DNA of 50,712 bases from CAZKTO01 sp964555685 (GCA_964555685.1 CAZKTO010000013.1:1-50712); one strand, 5' to 3'; positions 30,837-39,734 are shown, counted from the first letter of the stretch. Notes: generated from the letters alone by a model not told the origin. Translations and numbers: made by a program.

Positions 30837-32021
30837 ATGGACTTCGTCTGGACCAAGGAAGAGCAGGAGTTCCGCGCCCAGGTCCGCCAGCTCCTGGAGG
30901 AGAACATCCCCGCCGACTGGCTCCAGCGCGTGGGCGACGAGGAGGACGGCGAGGCCCGCTCCGACTTCGAGACCAAGTTCGCCAGGACCATGGGCCAGCG
31001 GGGCTGGCTGACGGTGGGGTGGCCCAAGGAGTACGGCGGCATGGGCTGGTCGCCGCTCCAGCAGATGATCTTCAGCGAGGAGATGTCGCTCCACAAGGCG
31101 CCGCGCAAGTTCATGAACGCCGGCCCCCGCATGGCCGGCCCCGTCATCATGATCCACGGGACGGACGAGCAGAAGCGGCGCTTCCTCCCGCCCATCGCCC
31201 GCGGCGAGGCCATCTGGTGCCAGCTCTTCAGCGAGCCCAACGCCGGCTCCGACCTCGCCGCCGTCCAGACCCGCGCCGAGGAAGAGGGCGACTTCCTCCG
31301 CGTCAACGGCCAGAAGACCTGGACCTCCCAGGCCCACGAGGCCCAGTGGGGCATCATGCTCGCCCGGACCGACCCCAGCGTACCGAAGCACAAGGGCCTG
31401 AGCTACCTCCTCGTCGATATGTCCCTCCCCGGCATCACCACCCGGCCCATCCACAACATGGCCGGCGTCCACCACTTCAACGAGGTCTTCTTCGATAACG
31501 TCCGCATCCCGCGCAACTGCCTCGTGGGCGAGAAGAACCAGGGCTGGTACGTCGCCACCGCCACCCTGAACTTCGAGCGCTCCGGCATCAGCGCCACCGT
31601 GCCCGCGATGCAGCTCTTCGGCGAGCTCACCGAGTTCGCCCGGGCCGGGGCGGACGGCTACCGGCCGCTCCAGGCGAACCCCATGCTGCGCCACAAGATG
31701 GCCGACATGGCCATCCAGCTGGAGGTCTCCCGCCTCCTCTCGTACCGCGTGGGCTGGCTCCAGACCCAGGGCACCCCGCCGGCCCACGAGTCGTCCGTCT
31801 CCCGCCTCTTCGCCGCCGAGATGACGCAGCGGCTCTGCCAGCTGGGCATGGAGCTCCTGGGCCACTGGGGCGAGCTGACGCACGAGAGCTCCAAGAACGT
31901 GCTGCGCGGCAAGGTCCAGAAGCTCTACCGCGGCCAGCGGGCCATCACCATCGGCGCCGGCACCTCTGAGATCCAGCGCAACACCATCGCCATACGCGGC
32001 CTGCGCCTGCCCCGCGGCTAG
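30837..32021 (+). CDS. Acyl-CoA dehydrogenase
   Basis: FAD-dependent oxidation of acyl-CoA to enoyl-CoA, 394 residues. N-terminal helical domain MDFVWTKEEQEFRAQVRQLL, middle beta domain WCQLFSEPNAGSDLAAVQTR (the conserved FSEPxAGSDLA), and a C-terminal helical domain ending RGQRAITIGAGTSEIQRNTI, the signature that follows the active site. The usual catalytic Glu position holds the stretch around LYRGQRAI, so the base may be the alternative one. ATG 30837. It may act on branched or unusual acyl chains; no other beta-oxidation gene is adjacent. Confidence 0.93.
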   Translation: MDFVWTKEEQEFRAQVRQLLEENIPADWLQRVGDEEDGEARSDFETKFARTMGQRGWLTVGWPKEYGGMGWSPLQQMIFSEEMSLHKAPRKFMNAGPRMAGPVIMIHGTDEQKRRFLPPIARGEAIWCQLFSEPNAGSDLAAVQTRAEEEGDFLRVNGQKTWTSQAHEAQWGIMLARTDPSVPKHKGLSYLLVDMSLPGITTRPIHNMAGVHHFNEVFFDNVRIPRNCLVGEKNQGWYVATATLNFERSGISATVPAMQLFGELTEFARAGADGYRPLQANPMLRHKMADMAIQLEVSRLLSYRVGWLQTQGTPPAHESSVSRLFAAEMTQRLCQLGMELLGHWGELTHESSKNVLRGKVQKLYRGQRAITIGAGTSEIQRNTIAIRGLRLPRG

Positions 32022-32048
32022 GCCTGCTCGAGCGAGGCCCCCGCTCCC

Positions 32049-32807
32049 TTGTTCCCCATCTCGGACGCCAACCCCCTCAAGCGGGGTCTGCCGTACGTCA
32101 ACATCGCCCTCATCGTTATCAACGTCGCCGTCTTCCTCTACGAGCTCACCCTCAGCGGCGATGGCCAGGCCGTATTCTTCTTCAAGTACGGCCTCCTCCC
32201 AAAGGAGATAACCCAGGGCGTGTCCTTCACCACTATCGGCTCACCCCTCGGCCCCGGCATCGACACCCCCTTCCCCGACTGGCTGACCCTCTTCACCTCG
32301 ATGTTCATCCACGGGGGCATCCTGCACATCGCCGGGAACATGGTCTTCCTCTGGGTCTTCGGCGACAACGTGGAGGGCCGCCTGGGGCATCTCTGGTATC
32401 TCATCTTCTACCTGGCGGCGGGCGTCGCGGCGGCCTGGACGCAGATCGCCATCAACCTGGACTCGGAGGTGCCCACCATCGGGGCCAGCGGCGCCATCGC
32501 CGGCGTCCTGGGCGCCTACCTCGTCCTCTTCCCGTTCAACCAGGTCAACACCGTCGTCATCTTCTTCTTCATCACCATCGTGCGGCTGCCGGCCGTCTGG
32601 CTCCTCGGCGCGTGGTTCCTCCTCCAGGCCTTCACGGGCCTTGGCTCGCTCAACGAATCCGCGGACTTTGGCGGGGGCGTCGCCTACTGGGCCCACATCG
32701 GCGGCTTCGCCTTCGGCGTCCTCGCCATCGTGGCGCTCAAGCTGCTCCTCTGGCGCGAACGGCTGATGCCCCAGCGGCCGGGCGCCACCGGCTTCTGGCG
32801 GCGCTGA
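32049..32807 (+). CDS. Rhomboid-family intramembrane serine protease
   Basis: A 252-residue protein with about six membrane helices. The catalytic Ser lies in GASGAIAGVLGAY and the catalytic His in YWAHIGGFAFGV. The conserved HGGILHIAGNMVFLWVFGDN near the second helix fits the L1 loop and the HxxxN pattern. TTG start at 32049. It would cut single-pass proteins within the membrane; no substrate is evident nearby. A long repeat-rich gap follows. Confidence 0.93.
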   Translation: MFPISDANPLKRGLPYVNIALIVINVAVFLYELTLSGDGQAVFFFKYGLLPKEITQGVSFTTIGSPLGPGIDTPFPDWLTLFTSMFIHGGILHIAGNMVFLWVFGDNVEGRLGHLWYLIFYLAAGVAAAWTQIAINLDSEVPTIGASGAIAGVLGAYLVLFPFNQVNTVVIFFFITIVRLPAVWLLGAWFLLQAFTGLGSLNESADFGGGVAYWAHIGGFAFGVLAIVALKLLLWRERLMPQRPGATGFWRR

Positions 32808-33274
32808 CCGCTCAACCTGAGAGCCGCCCCACCGTCATAAAACCGGCCGCTTTCCGCCCGCCCCGCCGCAGGCGGGGATCCGGAAGGGGTTTGCTTTGGT
32901 GGCACAGTACACAACACAGCAGACGTTACCCCCTTACGCTCTCTTGGTTTTGAGGCTGGTAAGGCCCTAACCCCCTCGCCCTCCTTCGGCAAGCTCAGGA
33001 CAGGCTCTTCCCTAAAGAGGAAGGGGGTATCGTCCCTCTCCCTTCAGGAGAGGGATAGGAGGGAGAGGGCTGCTTGGCTCCTGCTGCAACGCGATTGTTC
33101 AGGCACCAAGAAGCCCCGCAGCTTGCTGCGGGGAGTTTCATTGGGAGGAGGCCTTCCGGACTCGGAAGGGCGGCGAAGCAATCTCGGCCTCAGCCCCGCG
33201 CTTGATTTGGGGACAGCCCGTAGCGCCGCGGCACTAGGCAAGTAAGGTGAACGCCCTATCTTCGGCACAGACCC
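32808..33274. repeat. Repeat-rich intergenic region
   Basis: There is no gene here. It holds several dispersed palindromic words: CCTTCGGCAAGCTCAGGACA near 32983, a CTCTCCCTTCAGGAGAGGG block near 33036-33055, the perfect hairpin CCCCGCAGC-TT-GCTGCGGGG at 33114-33133 followed by AGTTTCATT, and a CCTTCC..GGAAGG block at 33146-33196. The hairpin resembles the ends of IS200/IS605-type elements, so it may be a remnant. It could also end transcription after the rhomboid gene. Confidence 0.6.
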
Positions 33275-33302
33275 TTGACACGCGGCCCCCCAGTGGTACG
33301 AT
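33275..33302 (+). promoter_or_regulatory. Promoter of the orphan structured RNA unit
   Basis: TTGACA (33275-33280), a 16-base spacer and TACGAT (33297-33302). Confidence 0.75.
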
Positions 33303-33336
33303 GGGGCCGGAGAGAGAGGGAAAGGAGGAAGCGCGC

Positions 33337-33393
33337 ATGCTAATGAGTCGCCTCCATCAGTGGCACTTCCCTCTAGGGGGCCCGCCGGCGTAG
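33337..33393 (+). CDS. 18-residue short reading frame (leader peptide candidate)
   Basis: MLMSRLHQWHFPLGGPPA, starting at ATG 33337 seven bases after AAAGGAGG, a much better ribosome site than most genes here have. It contains two His, one Trp and one Phe close together. It ends in TAG just before the first helix of the RNA. It could be a regulatory leader peptide or a small protein. No biosynthetic gene follows before the terminator. Confidence 0.5.
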   Translation: MLMSRLHQWHFPLGGPPA

Positions 33394-33544
33394 GGCGTGG
33401 TGGTTGACGGGAGAGACGCCGGCGGGGTGCGGAAGCCGCTCCGGAGTCCGATCTGCGAAAAGGGCGGACGTCTCAAAGAGACCCGCCACCACTGGTCTCA
33501 GCGACCAGAGTAAACGAGCCCCGGAGCGGTGAGTTTGATCCGTC

Positions 33545-33580
33545 GAGCGCCCTCAGGCCCACCTGGGGGCGCTCTCCTTT
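33545..33580 (+). terminator. Intrinsic terminator of the orphan RNA unit
   Basis: GAGCGCCC-T-CAGG pairs with CCTG-G-GGGCGCTC around a CCCA loop (33545-33574), followed by TCCTTTGT. It ends the unit before the transketolase promoter. Confidence 0.75.
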
Positions 33581-33608
33581 GTCCCCATCGCTCCCTGGGC
33601 CGTCTCCG

Positions 33609-33637
33609 TGGACACTCGGAGGAACGGCCCGTATAAT
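33609..33637 (+). promoter_or_regulatory. Promoter of the split transketolase genes
   Basis: TGGACA, a 17-base spacer and TATAAT, about 47 bases before ATG 33684. No strong ribosome site precedes that ATG. Confidence 0.7.
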
Positions 33638-33683
33638 TGGCTTCGACGCTCGAACGAGACCACCGGTCCCTGATACCACCAGC

Positions 33684-34571
33684 ATGGAATCGGCCCGACC
33701 CCCATCCCAGACCGAACCCGGCGCCCTGCGCCCCGCGGCCGGCGACGGCGACGGGAGTCCAGCCGGGCTGCCCATCCCCGCGCTGGAGGCCAAGGCGAAG
33801 GTCTGCCGCCGCCACATCGTGACCATGACCGCCGAGGCCGGCAGCGGCCACCCCGGCGGGTCCCTCTCCGCCATCGACCTCATGACCGCCCTCTACTTCC
33901 GCGTCCTGCGGCACGATCCGGGCAACCCCCGCTGGCCCGACCGCGACCGGTTCATCCTCAGCAAGGGCCACTGCTGCCCGGCCCTCTACGCCGTGCTGGC
34001 CGAGTCCGGCTACTTCCCCGTACAGGAGCTCCCCACCTTCCGGAAGCTCAACAGCCGTCTCCAGGGCCACGCCCACATCAGGACGCCCGGCGTCGAGATG
34101 TCGTCCGGATCCCTGGGCCAGGGGCTCTCCTTTGGCATCGGCACGGCGCTGGCGGGACGCCTGGACGGCAGGCCCTACAAGACCTACGTGATGCTGGGCG
34201 ACGGCGAGTGCGACGAGGGGCAGGTGTGGGAGGCCGCCATGGCCGCCACCCACTACAAGCTCGAGCACCTCATCGCCATTATCGACCGGAACCGCATCCA
34301 GAACGACCGTTGGACCCACGAGGTCATGGAGACGGAGCCGCTGCCCGAGAAGTGGAAGGCCTTCCGCTGGAACGTGGAGGTCATCGACGGGCACCGGATG
34401 GACGAGATCGTGGCCGCCCTCGAACGGGCGCGGGACCAGGCCGGGCCCACGATGATCATCGCCAGGACGGTGAAGGGCAAGGGCGTGAGCTTCATGGAGA
34501 ACAATCCGAGCTTCCACGGCAAGGCGCCCACCAAAGAGCAGCTGGCGCAGGCGCTCCGGGAGTTGGCATGA
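33684..34571 (+). CDS. Transketolase, N-terminal subunit
   Basis: ThDP-binding half of transketolase, which moves two-carbon units in the pentose phosphate pathway. The 295 residues have a low-complexity N-terminus (about 1-35) and then the family core. Landmarks are MTAEAGSGHPGGSLSAIDLM, FILSKGHCCPALYAVLAESG, SSGSLGQGLSFGIGTALAG, the ThDP motif MLGDGECDEGQVWEAAMAAT, and the closing GKGVSFMENNPSFHGKAP. The stop overlaps the C-terminal subunit start (ATGA). The split form is common in Chloroflexi, Thermotogales and archaea. Confidence 0.95.
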   Translation: MESARPPSQTEPGALRPAAGDGDGSPAGLPIPALEAKAKVCRRHIVTMTAEAGSGHPGGSLSAIDLMTALYFRVLRHDPGNPRWPDRDRFILSKGHCCPALYAVLAESGYFPVQELPTFRKLNSRLQGHAHIRTPGVEMSSGSLGQGLSFGIGTALAGRLDGRPYKTYVMLGDGECDEGQVWEAAMAATHYKLEHLIAIIDRNRIQNDRWTHEVMETEPLPEKWKAFRWNVEVIDGHRMDEIVAALERARDQAGPTMIIARTVKGKGVSFMENNPSFHGKAPTKEQLAQALRELA

Positions 34572-35518
34572 CCACGCCGGCGGCCAAGGCGGCCACCCGC
34601 GAGCGCTTCGGCGACGTCCTCCTGCGCCTCGGCGAGGAGAACCCCAACGTCGTCTTCATCGGCGGCGACCTCAACGTCTCGGTCCACTCGGACCGGTTCG
34701 GAAAGCGCTTCCCGGACCGGTTCTTCGATATGGGCGCCGCCGAGCAGAACATGATGAGCATCGCCGCGGGGCTGGCCTCGGCGGGCAAGGTCCCCTTCGT
34801 GGGCACCTTCGCCGTCTTCGCCACCGGCCGTGCCTACGACCAGATCCGCGTCGGCATCGCCCAGTCCCGGCTCAGCGTCAAGATCGTGGCGACCCACGCC
34901 GGCATCACCACGGGCGAGGACGGCATCTCGGCCCAGTCCGTGGAGGACGTGGCCCTCATGTGCGCCCTGCCCACCTTCACCGTCATCGTCCCGGCCGACG
35001 TCGTCGAGACCGAGCAGGCGGTGCGCGCCGCCGCCGCCACGGACGGCCCCTTCTACATCCGTCTGAGCCGTCCGGCGACGCCCGTGGTCCTGCCCCCATC
35101 CTACCGGTTCCAGATCGGCAGGGCCGCCACCGTGCGCGAGGGGACGGACCTGACGATCATCGCCTGCGGGATCATGGTGGCTGCGGCGCTGGAGGCGGCC
35201 GAGCGCCTGGCCGGCCAGGGCGTCCAGTGCCGGGTGCTCAACATGGCCACGCTGCGCCCCATCGACGAGGAGGCCATCGCCCGGGCGGCTGCGGAGACGG
35301 GGGCCATCGTCACCGCCGAGGAGCACCTGCGTGCCGGCGGCCTCGGCAGCATCGTCGCCAGCGTGGTGGCGCAGCGCCGGCCCGTCCCCATCGAGTTCGT
35401 GGCCCTGCCGGACGGCTACGCCGAATCGGGCAAGCCGGAGGAGCTCCTGGTCAAGTACCACCTGACGGCCGCGGACGTGGAGGGGGCCGCCCGCCGGGTC
35501 CTGCGGCGCAAGGCCTGA
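34568..35518 (+). CDS. Transketolase, C-terminal subunit
   Basis: Pyrimidine-binding and C-terminal half of transketolase, 316 residues. The Glu that activates ThDP lies in DMGAAEQNMMSIAAGLASAG. Further marks are FVGTFAVFATGRAYDQIRVG, the THAGITTGEDGISAQ loop, and the C-terminal domain with VTAEEHLRAGGLGSIVASVV. Translationally coupled to the N-terminal subunit. It forms the active enzyme only with that partner. Confidence 0.95.
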   Translation: MTTPAAKAATRERFGDVLLRLGEENPNVVFIGGDLNVSVHSDRFGKRFPDRFFDMGAAEQNMMSIAAGLASAGKVPFVGTFAVFATGRAYDQIRVGIAQSRLSVKIVATHAGITTGEDGISAQSVEDVALMCALPTFTVIVPADVVETEQAVRAAAATDGPFYIRLSRPATPVVLPPSYRFQIGRAATVREGTDLTIIACGIMVAAALEAAERLAGQGVQCRVLNMATLRPIDEEAIARAAAETGAIVTAEEHLRAGGLGSIVASVVAQRRPVPIEFVALPDGYAESGKPEELLVKYHLTAADVEGAARRVLRRKA

Positions 35519-35528
35519 CGGGGTCACG

Positions 35529-36596
35529 ATGCGGGCGCGCGGCGAGGTCCCGTCGGCCACAGGGTCCCGCGATGGCGGAGACGCCCCGCACGGGCGGCCT
35601 CCCACGCAGTTCGCCCAGGTCCGGAACCGCCTCCTCCTCCCCCTCATCCTCGCCGTCGCCACCCTCGTCGGCCTGCTGGCCTACGGCGACTTCACCGGCA
35701 TCGGCGACTCCCTGGCGAGCTTCACGTGGGTCTACCTGCCGGCCATCCTCAGCCTGACGCTCTTCAACTACGCCCTGCGCTTCGCCAAGTGGCAGTTCTA
35801 CCTGCGCGTCACCGGCGTCGAGGGCGTGCGCTGGCGGGATAGCCTCCTCATCTTTCTCGCCGGCCTCGCCATGACCCTGACCCCCGCCAAGGTGGGCGAG
35901 TGGATCAAGAGCCATTTCCTGAGGGAGCGCTACGGCGTGCCGGTGAGCCGGACGGCGCCCATCGTCCTCGCCGAGCGGCTGACGGATGGGTACGCCATGA
36001 TCCTGCTGGCGGGAGCGGGCCTGATCCTGGTAGACCGGGGGTGGATCTTCCTCGTCTTCTGCGCGGTCCTGGGGGCGATGGCGTTGGTGGCGCTGCGCTA
36101 CCGGCCCGTGGCCAACTGGGTCATGGGCATGGCCAAGCGGGTGCCCTTCCTGCGGCGCCGCCGGCGGTTCATCGCCGGGTTCTACCGGAGCGCGTTCCTG
36201 CTCTTCTCGCCCAAGGCGCTGGCGGTGGCCGTCGCCATCGGGTTCATGTCCTGGATGGGCGAGGGGATCGCCATGTACTACGTGCTGCGGGGCCTGGGCG
36301 CGGCCAACAGCTTCGAGCTGGCGGTGGAGGGGGTCTTCATCCTGGCCATCACGTCGCTGGCGGGCGCGCTGCTCCTCGTGCCCGGTGGCCTGGGCGTCTC
36401 GGAGGGCGGCATCGCCGGCCTGACCAAGGCGCTGACGGAGCTCTCGCGGGAGGCGGCGGCCACGGCCACGCTCCTGATCCGGATCTGCACCCTGTGGTTC
36501 GGCGTCGCCCTGGGGCTCGTGGCGCTCCTGGCCCTCAGCCGCCAGACGATGCGCTACGACGTGAAGAAGGCCGCGCCCGTGGCGCCGGCGTCCTAG
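35529..36596 (+). CDS. Flippase-like membrane protein (LPG synthase TM / UPF0104 family)
   Basis: A 355-residue protein with about eight membrane helices after a polar N-terminus of some 30 residues. Family marks are FNYALRFAKWQFYLRV, AGLAMTLTPAKVGEWIKSHF, VLAERLTDGYAMI, and LLLVPGGLGVSEGGIAGLTK. The fold is that of the transmembrane part of lysylphosphatidylglycerol synthase; such stand-alone proteins may move lipids or polyprenyl carriers. It starts 10 bases after transketolase, so it is likely cotranscribed. Confidence 0.88.
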   Translation: MRARGEVPSATGSRDGGDAPHGRPPTQFAQVRNRLLLPLILAVATLVGLLAYGDFTGIGDSLASFTWVYLPAILSLTLFNYALRFAKWQFYLRVTGVEGVRWRDSLLIFLAGLAMTLTPAKVGEWIKSHFLRERYGVPVSRTAPIVLAERLTDGYAMILLAGAGLILVDRGWIFLVFCAVLGAMALVALRYRPVANWVMGMAKRVPFLRRRRRFIAGFYRSAFLLFSPKALAVAVAIGFMSWMGEGIAMYYVLRGLGAANSFELAVEGVFILAITSLAGALLLVPGGLGVSEGGIAGLTKALTELSREAAATATLLIRICTLWFGVALGLVALLALSRQTMRYDVKKAAPVAPAS

Positions 36597-36603
36597 CGGC
36601 GCC

Positions 36604-36933
36604 CTACCAGCCCGCCTTCCCCTCCGTCTCCTCCTCCTCCCCCTCCTCCTCCAGGTCCTGGGCGCTGAAGGTCCCCACCTCGCGGCCCTGGTAGACCACG
36701 ACGACGAAGTCCTCGCACGCGGCGTCGGCCGACATCACCAGCTCCTCGTCGATGACCTCGATGAGGTCCTGGACCTCGTCCTGGGTCACGCTCTCGGCGA
36801 CGTTGAGGACGCCGTGGACGACGGACGGGGTGAAGTGCAGATCGATGCGGCCCATGAGGCGGTCGCCATCCTGCACCAGATAGGCCTCCGATTGGGCGGT
36901 CCGCAGCTCGCGCTCGAACCGGTAGTCAGCCAT
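36604..36933 (-). CDS. Small acidic protein of unknown function
   Basis: A 109-residue soluble protein, beginning MADYRFERELRTAQSEAYLV, with a compact alpha/beta-looking core (DRLMGRIDLHFTPSVVHGVL, then ESVTQDEVQDLIEVIDEELV) and a very acidic tail (EEEGEEEETEG). It lies downstream of proA but has its own extended -10 promoter (TGCTATACT, -10 at 37006-37011), inside or just after the proA end. I do not recognise a named family. It is convergent with the flippase gene. Confidence 0.65.
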   Translation of the reverse strand: MADYRFERELRTAQSEAYLVQDGDRLMGRIDLHFTPSVVHGVLNVAESVTQDEVQDLIEVIDEELVMSADAACEDFVVVVYQGREVGTFSAQDLEEEGEEEETEGKAGW

Positions 36934-37005
36934 CCCACGACCTCCCTGGCCCCAGGAGGCGCCGGAGACCGGCGGCCCTCTGGGGAACGTTCAATAGGGG
37001 CGCCC

Positions 37006-37014
37006 AGTATAGCA
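37006..37014 (-). promoter_or_regulatory. Extended -10 promoter of the small acidic protein gene
   Basis: TGCTATACT on the minus strand, about 75 bases before the ATG at 36933. The same TGCTATAMT motif precedes proB and the SDR gene at 39772. Confidence 0.5.
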
Positions 37015-37030
37015 GACAGGTTGCGGGCCC

Positions 37031-38317
37031 CTAGGGCCGCACCTGGCCGTTGCCCAGGACAACCCATTTGTAGGTGGTGATCTCCCGCAGGCCCACCGGT
37101 CCGCGGGCGATGGTCTTTTGGGTCGAATCGATGATCTCGGCGCCCATGCCGAACTGGGCGCCGTCGGTGAACTGCGTGCTCGCGTTGACATAGGCGACGG
37201 CCGTATCGACCTCGTCCACGAAGCGCATGGCCGCCGTGTAGTCCTCGGTGATGATGGCATCCGAGTGCCCCGTCCCATAGCGATCGATGTGCTCCAAAGC
37301 CTCGTCCAAAGAGCGCACGACCTTCACCGCGGCCACCAGGGCGAGGAACTCCCTTCCAAAGTCTTCGGGAGAGGCAGGCCGCAGGACGATGCGCGGGATT
37401 TGGAGGTTCCGGAGAATCTCCAACGCCGCCTGGTCGCAGCGCATCTCCACGCCGGCATCCGCCCACATGCGCCCGATAGACGGGAGAAAGGCCTGGGCGA
37501 TCTCCGCATGGACCAGCACCGTATCCAAGGCGTTGCAGATGCTGAACTTCCTGCACTTGGCGTTGTGGACGACGCGGACGGCTTTGTCCAGATCGGCGGA
37601 GCGGTCTACATAGGTGTGACAGACGCCGGTCCCGCCGGTGAGCACCGGCATCCTCGCGTTATCCGCCACGCGGCGGATAAGCTCGGCGCCGCCCCGCGGG
37701 ACCATCAGATCGATCAAGCCGCGCATCTTCAACATCTCGTCGATCAGCGAGCGGTCCGTCGATTCGACAAACTGCACGGCGTCGGCTGGGACGCCCGCGC
37801 CGGCGATAGCGCGCCGGACGAGTCCCGCCAGGGCCGTGTTCGTGTGGACGGCCTCCTTGCCGCCCCGCAGGATCGTCGCGTTCCCCGACTTAAGGCATAG
37901 GCTCGAGATATCGACCGTCACATTGGGGCGGCTCTCGTAGATGCAACCGACGACGCCGAGCGGCGCCCGGCGTTTCCCCACCTGTAGTCCGTTGGGCAGG
38001 ACCCGCACGTCGAAGGCCTCGCCCACCGGATCAGGCAGGAGGACGACATTTCGGACATCCTGAGCGATACCATCCAGACGCGACGGATTGAGCCGCAGCC
38101 GGTCCAGGACATCCTCGCGCAGTCCAGTCCGCCTGCCCTCCTCCCAGTCCCGCTCGTTGGCGGCCAGGACCTCGGCGGCGTGCGCTTCGAGGGCCGCGGC
38201 GATGGCGAGCAGCGCCCGGTCCTTGACGGCGCTGGTGAGCCGGGCCAGGGTGCGCGATGCGGCCTTGGCGGCCTGGGCCTGAGCTTGAAGTTGCTGGGCA
38301 GCGGTCGTTGTAGTCAT
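37031..38317 (-). CDS. proA: Gamma-glutamyl phosphate reductase
   Basis: Second step of proline synthesis, reducing glutamyl-5-phosphate to the semialdehyde. The 428 residues have the aldehyde dehydrogenase fold: an NADP region with SLCLKSGNATILRGGKEA, the catalytic Cys in VLTGGTGVCHTYVDRSADLD, and the ending RGPVGLREITTYKWVVLGNG, the C-terminal family signature. ATG 38317 after GGATGAGG. It follows proB with a 106-base gap that contains a GGGCGGGC/GCCCGCCC palindrome. Confidence 0.95.
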   Translation of the reverse strand: MTTTTAAQQLQAQAQAAKAASRTLARLTSAVKDRALLAIAAALEAHAAEVLAANERDWEEGRRTGLREDVLDRLRLNPSRLDGIAQDVRNVVLLPDPVGEAFDVRVLPNGLQVGKRRAPLGVVGCIYESRPNVTVDISSLCLKSGNATILRGGKEAVHTNTALAGLVRRAIAGAGVPADAVQFVESTDRSLIDEMLKMRGLIDLMVPRGGAELIRRVADNARMPVLTGGTGVCHTYVDRSADLDKAVRVVHNAKCRKFSICNALDTVLVHAEIAQAFLPSIGRMWADAGVEMRCDQAALEILRNLQIPRIVLRPASPEDFGREFLALVAAVKVVRSLDEALEHIDRYGTGHSDAIITEDYTAAMRFVDEVDTAVAYVNASTQFTDGAQFGMGAEIIDSTQKTIARGPVGLREITTYKWVVLGNGQVRP

Positions 38318-38423
38318 CGGGCACCTCATCCCCGGGTTCGTATTCTCCGTGAGCCCCAGATGGGCGGGCACGGGGGCCCGCCCCTACGGGCTCTCGATTC
38401 TCTCGCAGGGGGGCTCCCCTTCC

Positions 38424-39614
38424 TCACGAGGAAGGGCCCGCCACGCCCTCCGCGAGCACCAGGTCGTTCCGGTGCACGACCTCGTCCCCGAACTTGTACC
38501 CCAGGAGCTTCATGATATCGGCCGATTTCGCGCCCTTGATGCTCTCCATCTCGGCGGCGCTATAGTTGGTGAGGCCGCAGCCGATGCGCCGGCCTGCGCG
38601 GTCCGCGATCTCGACGAGGTCGCCCCTGCCGAACGCGCCCTCGACGGCCACGATGCCCGCGGGCAGCAGGCTGCGGTGCTGCTCGCTCAGGGCCCGGGCC
38701 GCGCCATCGTCCACGACGATGCGCCCACGGGAGCTCAGACCGCTGAGCATCCAGCGGCGGCGGCTATCCGTCCTGGTGGCGGTGGCGGCGAAGAGGGTAC
38801 CGATCGCCTCGCCCGCGGCCAGGCGCAGCAGCGCCTCCGGCGTGTGGCCGTTGGCGATGATGACGGGCGTCCCCGACCCAGTGGCCGCTCGGGCCGCCTG
38901 GACCTTGGTGGCCATGCCGCCGCGCCCCCGGGGCGTGCCCGCGCCGCCGGCCAGCGCCTCGATCCGCCCGTCGATGCGCTCGACCCGCTGGATCAGCTGG
39001 GCGTTGGGATCGCGGCGCGGGTCGGAGGTGTAGAGCCCGTCGATGTCCGTGAGGATCACCAGGAGGTCCGCATCCACTAGATTGGCGACGGCGGCCGAGA
39101 GGCTGTCGTTGTCGCCAAAGACGACGCCGCCGATCTCGCGGATGTCCACCACGTCGTTCTCGTTGATGACCGGCACGACGCCCAGGTCCAGGAGCCCCAG
39201 GAGCGTGTTGCGGACGTTCAGATAGCCCTCCCGGTTGTCCAGGTCGCCCCTGGTGATGAGCGCCTGGCCGATGGTGATGCCGTGAGCCTGGAAGAGCTCC
39301 TCGTACCGGCGCATGAGGCGGCTCTGCCCCACGGCGGCCAGGACCTGCTTGTAGGGGATGTCCCGGCGCCCCTTGGCGAGGCCCAGCGCCTCCTGCCCGG
39401 CGGCGATGGCGCCGGAGGTCACGAGAAGCACCTGCACGCCCTGCGCATGGAGCGCGGCGATCTGCCCTGCCAGGCTCGCCAGGAGCGCCGGGTCCAGCCG
39501 GGCGCCGCCGCCCGTGAGCAGGTTCGTGCCTACCTTGGCGACGATGCGGCGGTAGAGCACGCCCCCGGCGCCGGTGCTCTCCTTGGTCGTGCCGTTGTCA
39601 GAGGCGGTGGTCAT
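38424..39614 (-). CDS. proB: Glutamate 5-kinase with PUA domain
   Basis: First step of proline synthesis, phosphorylating glutamate. The 396 residues comprise an N-terminal amino acid kinase domain (VAKVGTNLLTGGGARLD, VLLVTSGAIAAGQEALGL, VVPVINENDVVDIREIG, DNDSLSAAVANLVDADLLVI, GTPRGRGGMATKVQAARAAT). A C-terminal PUA domain (about 305-380) has GRIVVDDGAARALSEQHRSL. Start ATG 39614; the longer upstream open frame is not homologous. It has its own extended -10 promoter. Confidence 0.95.
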   Translation of the reverse strand: MTTASDNGTTKESTGAGGVLYRRIVAKVGTNLLTGGGARLDPALLASLAGQIAALHAQGVQVLLVTSGAIAAGQEALGLAKGRRDIPYKQVLAAVGQSRLMRRYEELFQAHGITIGQALITRGDLDNREGYLNVRNTLLGLLDLGVVPVINENDVVDIREIGGVVFGDNDSLSAAVANLVDADLLVILTDIDGLYTSDPRRDPNAQLIQRVERIDGRIEALAGGAGTPRGRGGMATKVQAARAATGSGTPVIIANGHTPEALLRLAAGEAIGTLFAATATRTDSRRRWMLSGLSSRGRIVVDDGAARALSEQHRSLLPAGIVAVEGAFGRGDLVEIADRAGRRIGCGLTNYSAAEMESIKGAKSADIMKLLGYKFGDEVVHRNDLVLAEGVAGPSS

Positions 39615-39680
39615 AGGCGGGACGGACGGTGCGGCGGCGTTGTCCGCCAGGAGGCCGCGCGCCCGGTTCCAACAGAAGAG

Positions 39681-39689
39681 ATTATAGCA
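39681..39689 (-). promoter_or_regulatory. Extended -10 promoter of proB
   Basis: TGCTATAAT on the minus strand (TATAAT 39681-39686), about 66 bases before the start. It is divergent from the SDR promoter at 39735-39743, so the two start regions share about 50 bases. Confidence 0.6.
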
Positions 39690-39734
39690 CGCGCCGGGCC
39701 AGGGCCACGGGCGGGCGGCCCCGCCACAGCGGGC

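Larger units (their letters stand above)
33309..33580 (+). ncRNA. Structured RNA with short reading frame and its own terminator
   Basis: This is a transcription unit of about 270 bases between a strong promoter and an intrinsic terminator, with no conventional gene. After the short frame 33337-33393, several helices can be drawn. GTGGTGG (33397-33403) pairs with CCACCAC (33486-33492) and encloses GAGACG (33413-33418) / CGTCTC (33469-33474), which in turn encloses GTCCG/CGGAC and GCGG-AAG-CCGC hairpins. CTGGTC-TCAGC-GACCAG (33492-33508) follows. It matches no riboswitch or known RNA consensus that I could recall. Confidence 0.6.

Noticed and set aside
33309..33580. Glycine, cobalamin, TPP, guanidine or SRP RNA for the structured unit.
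   Set aside because: The conserved core words of these families are not present; only loose resemblances such as GGGAGAG or ACTGGTC were seen.
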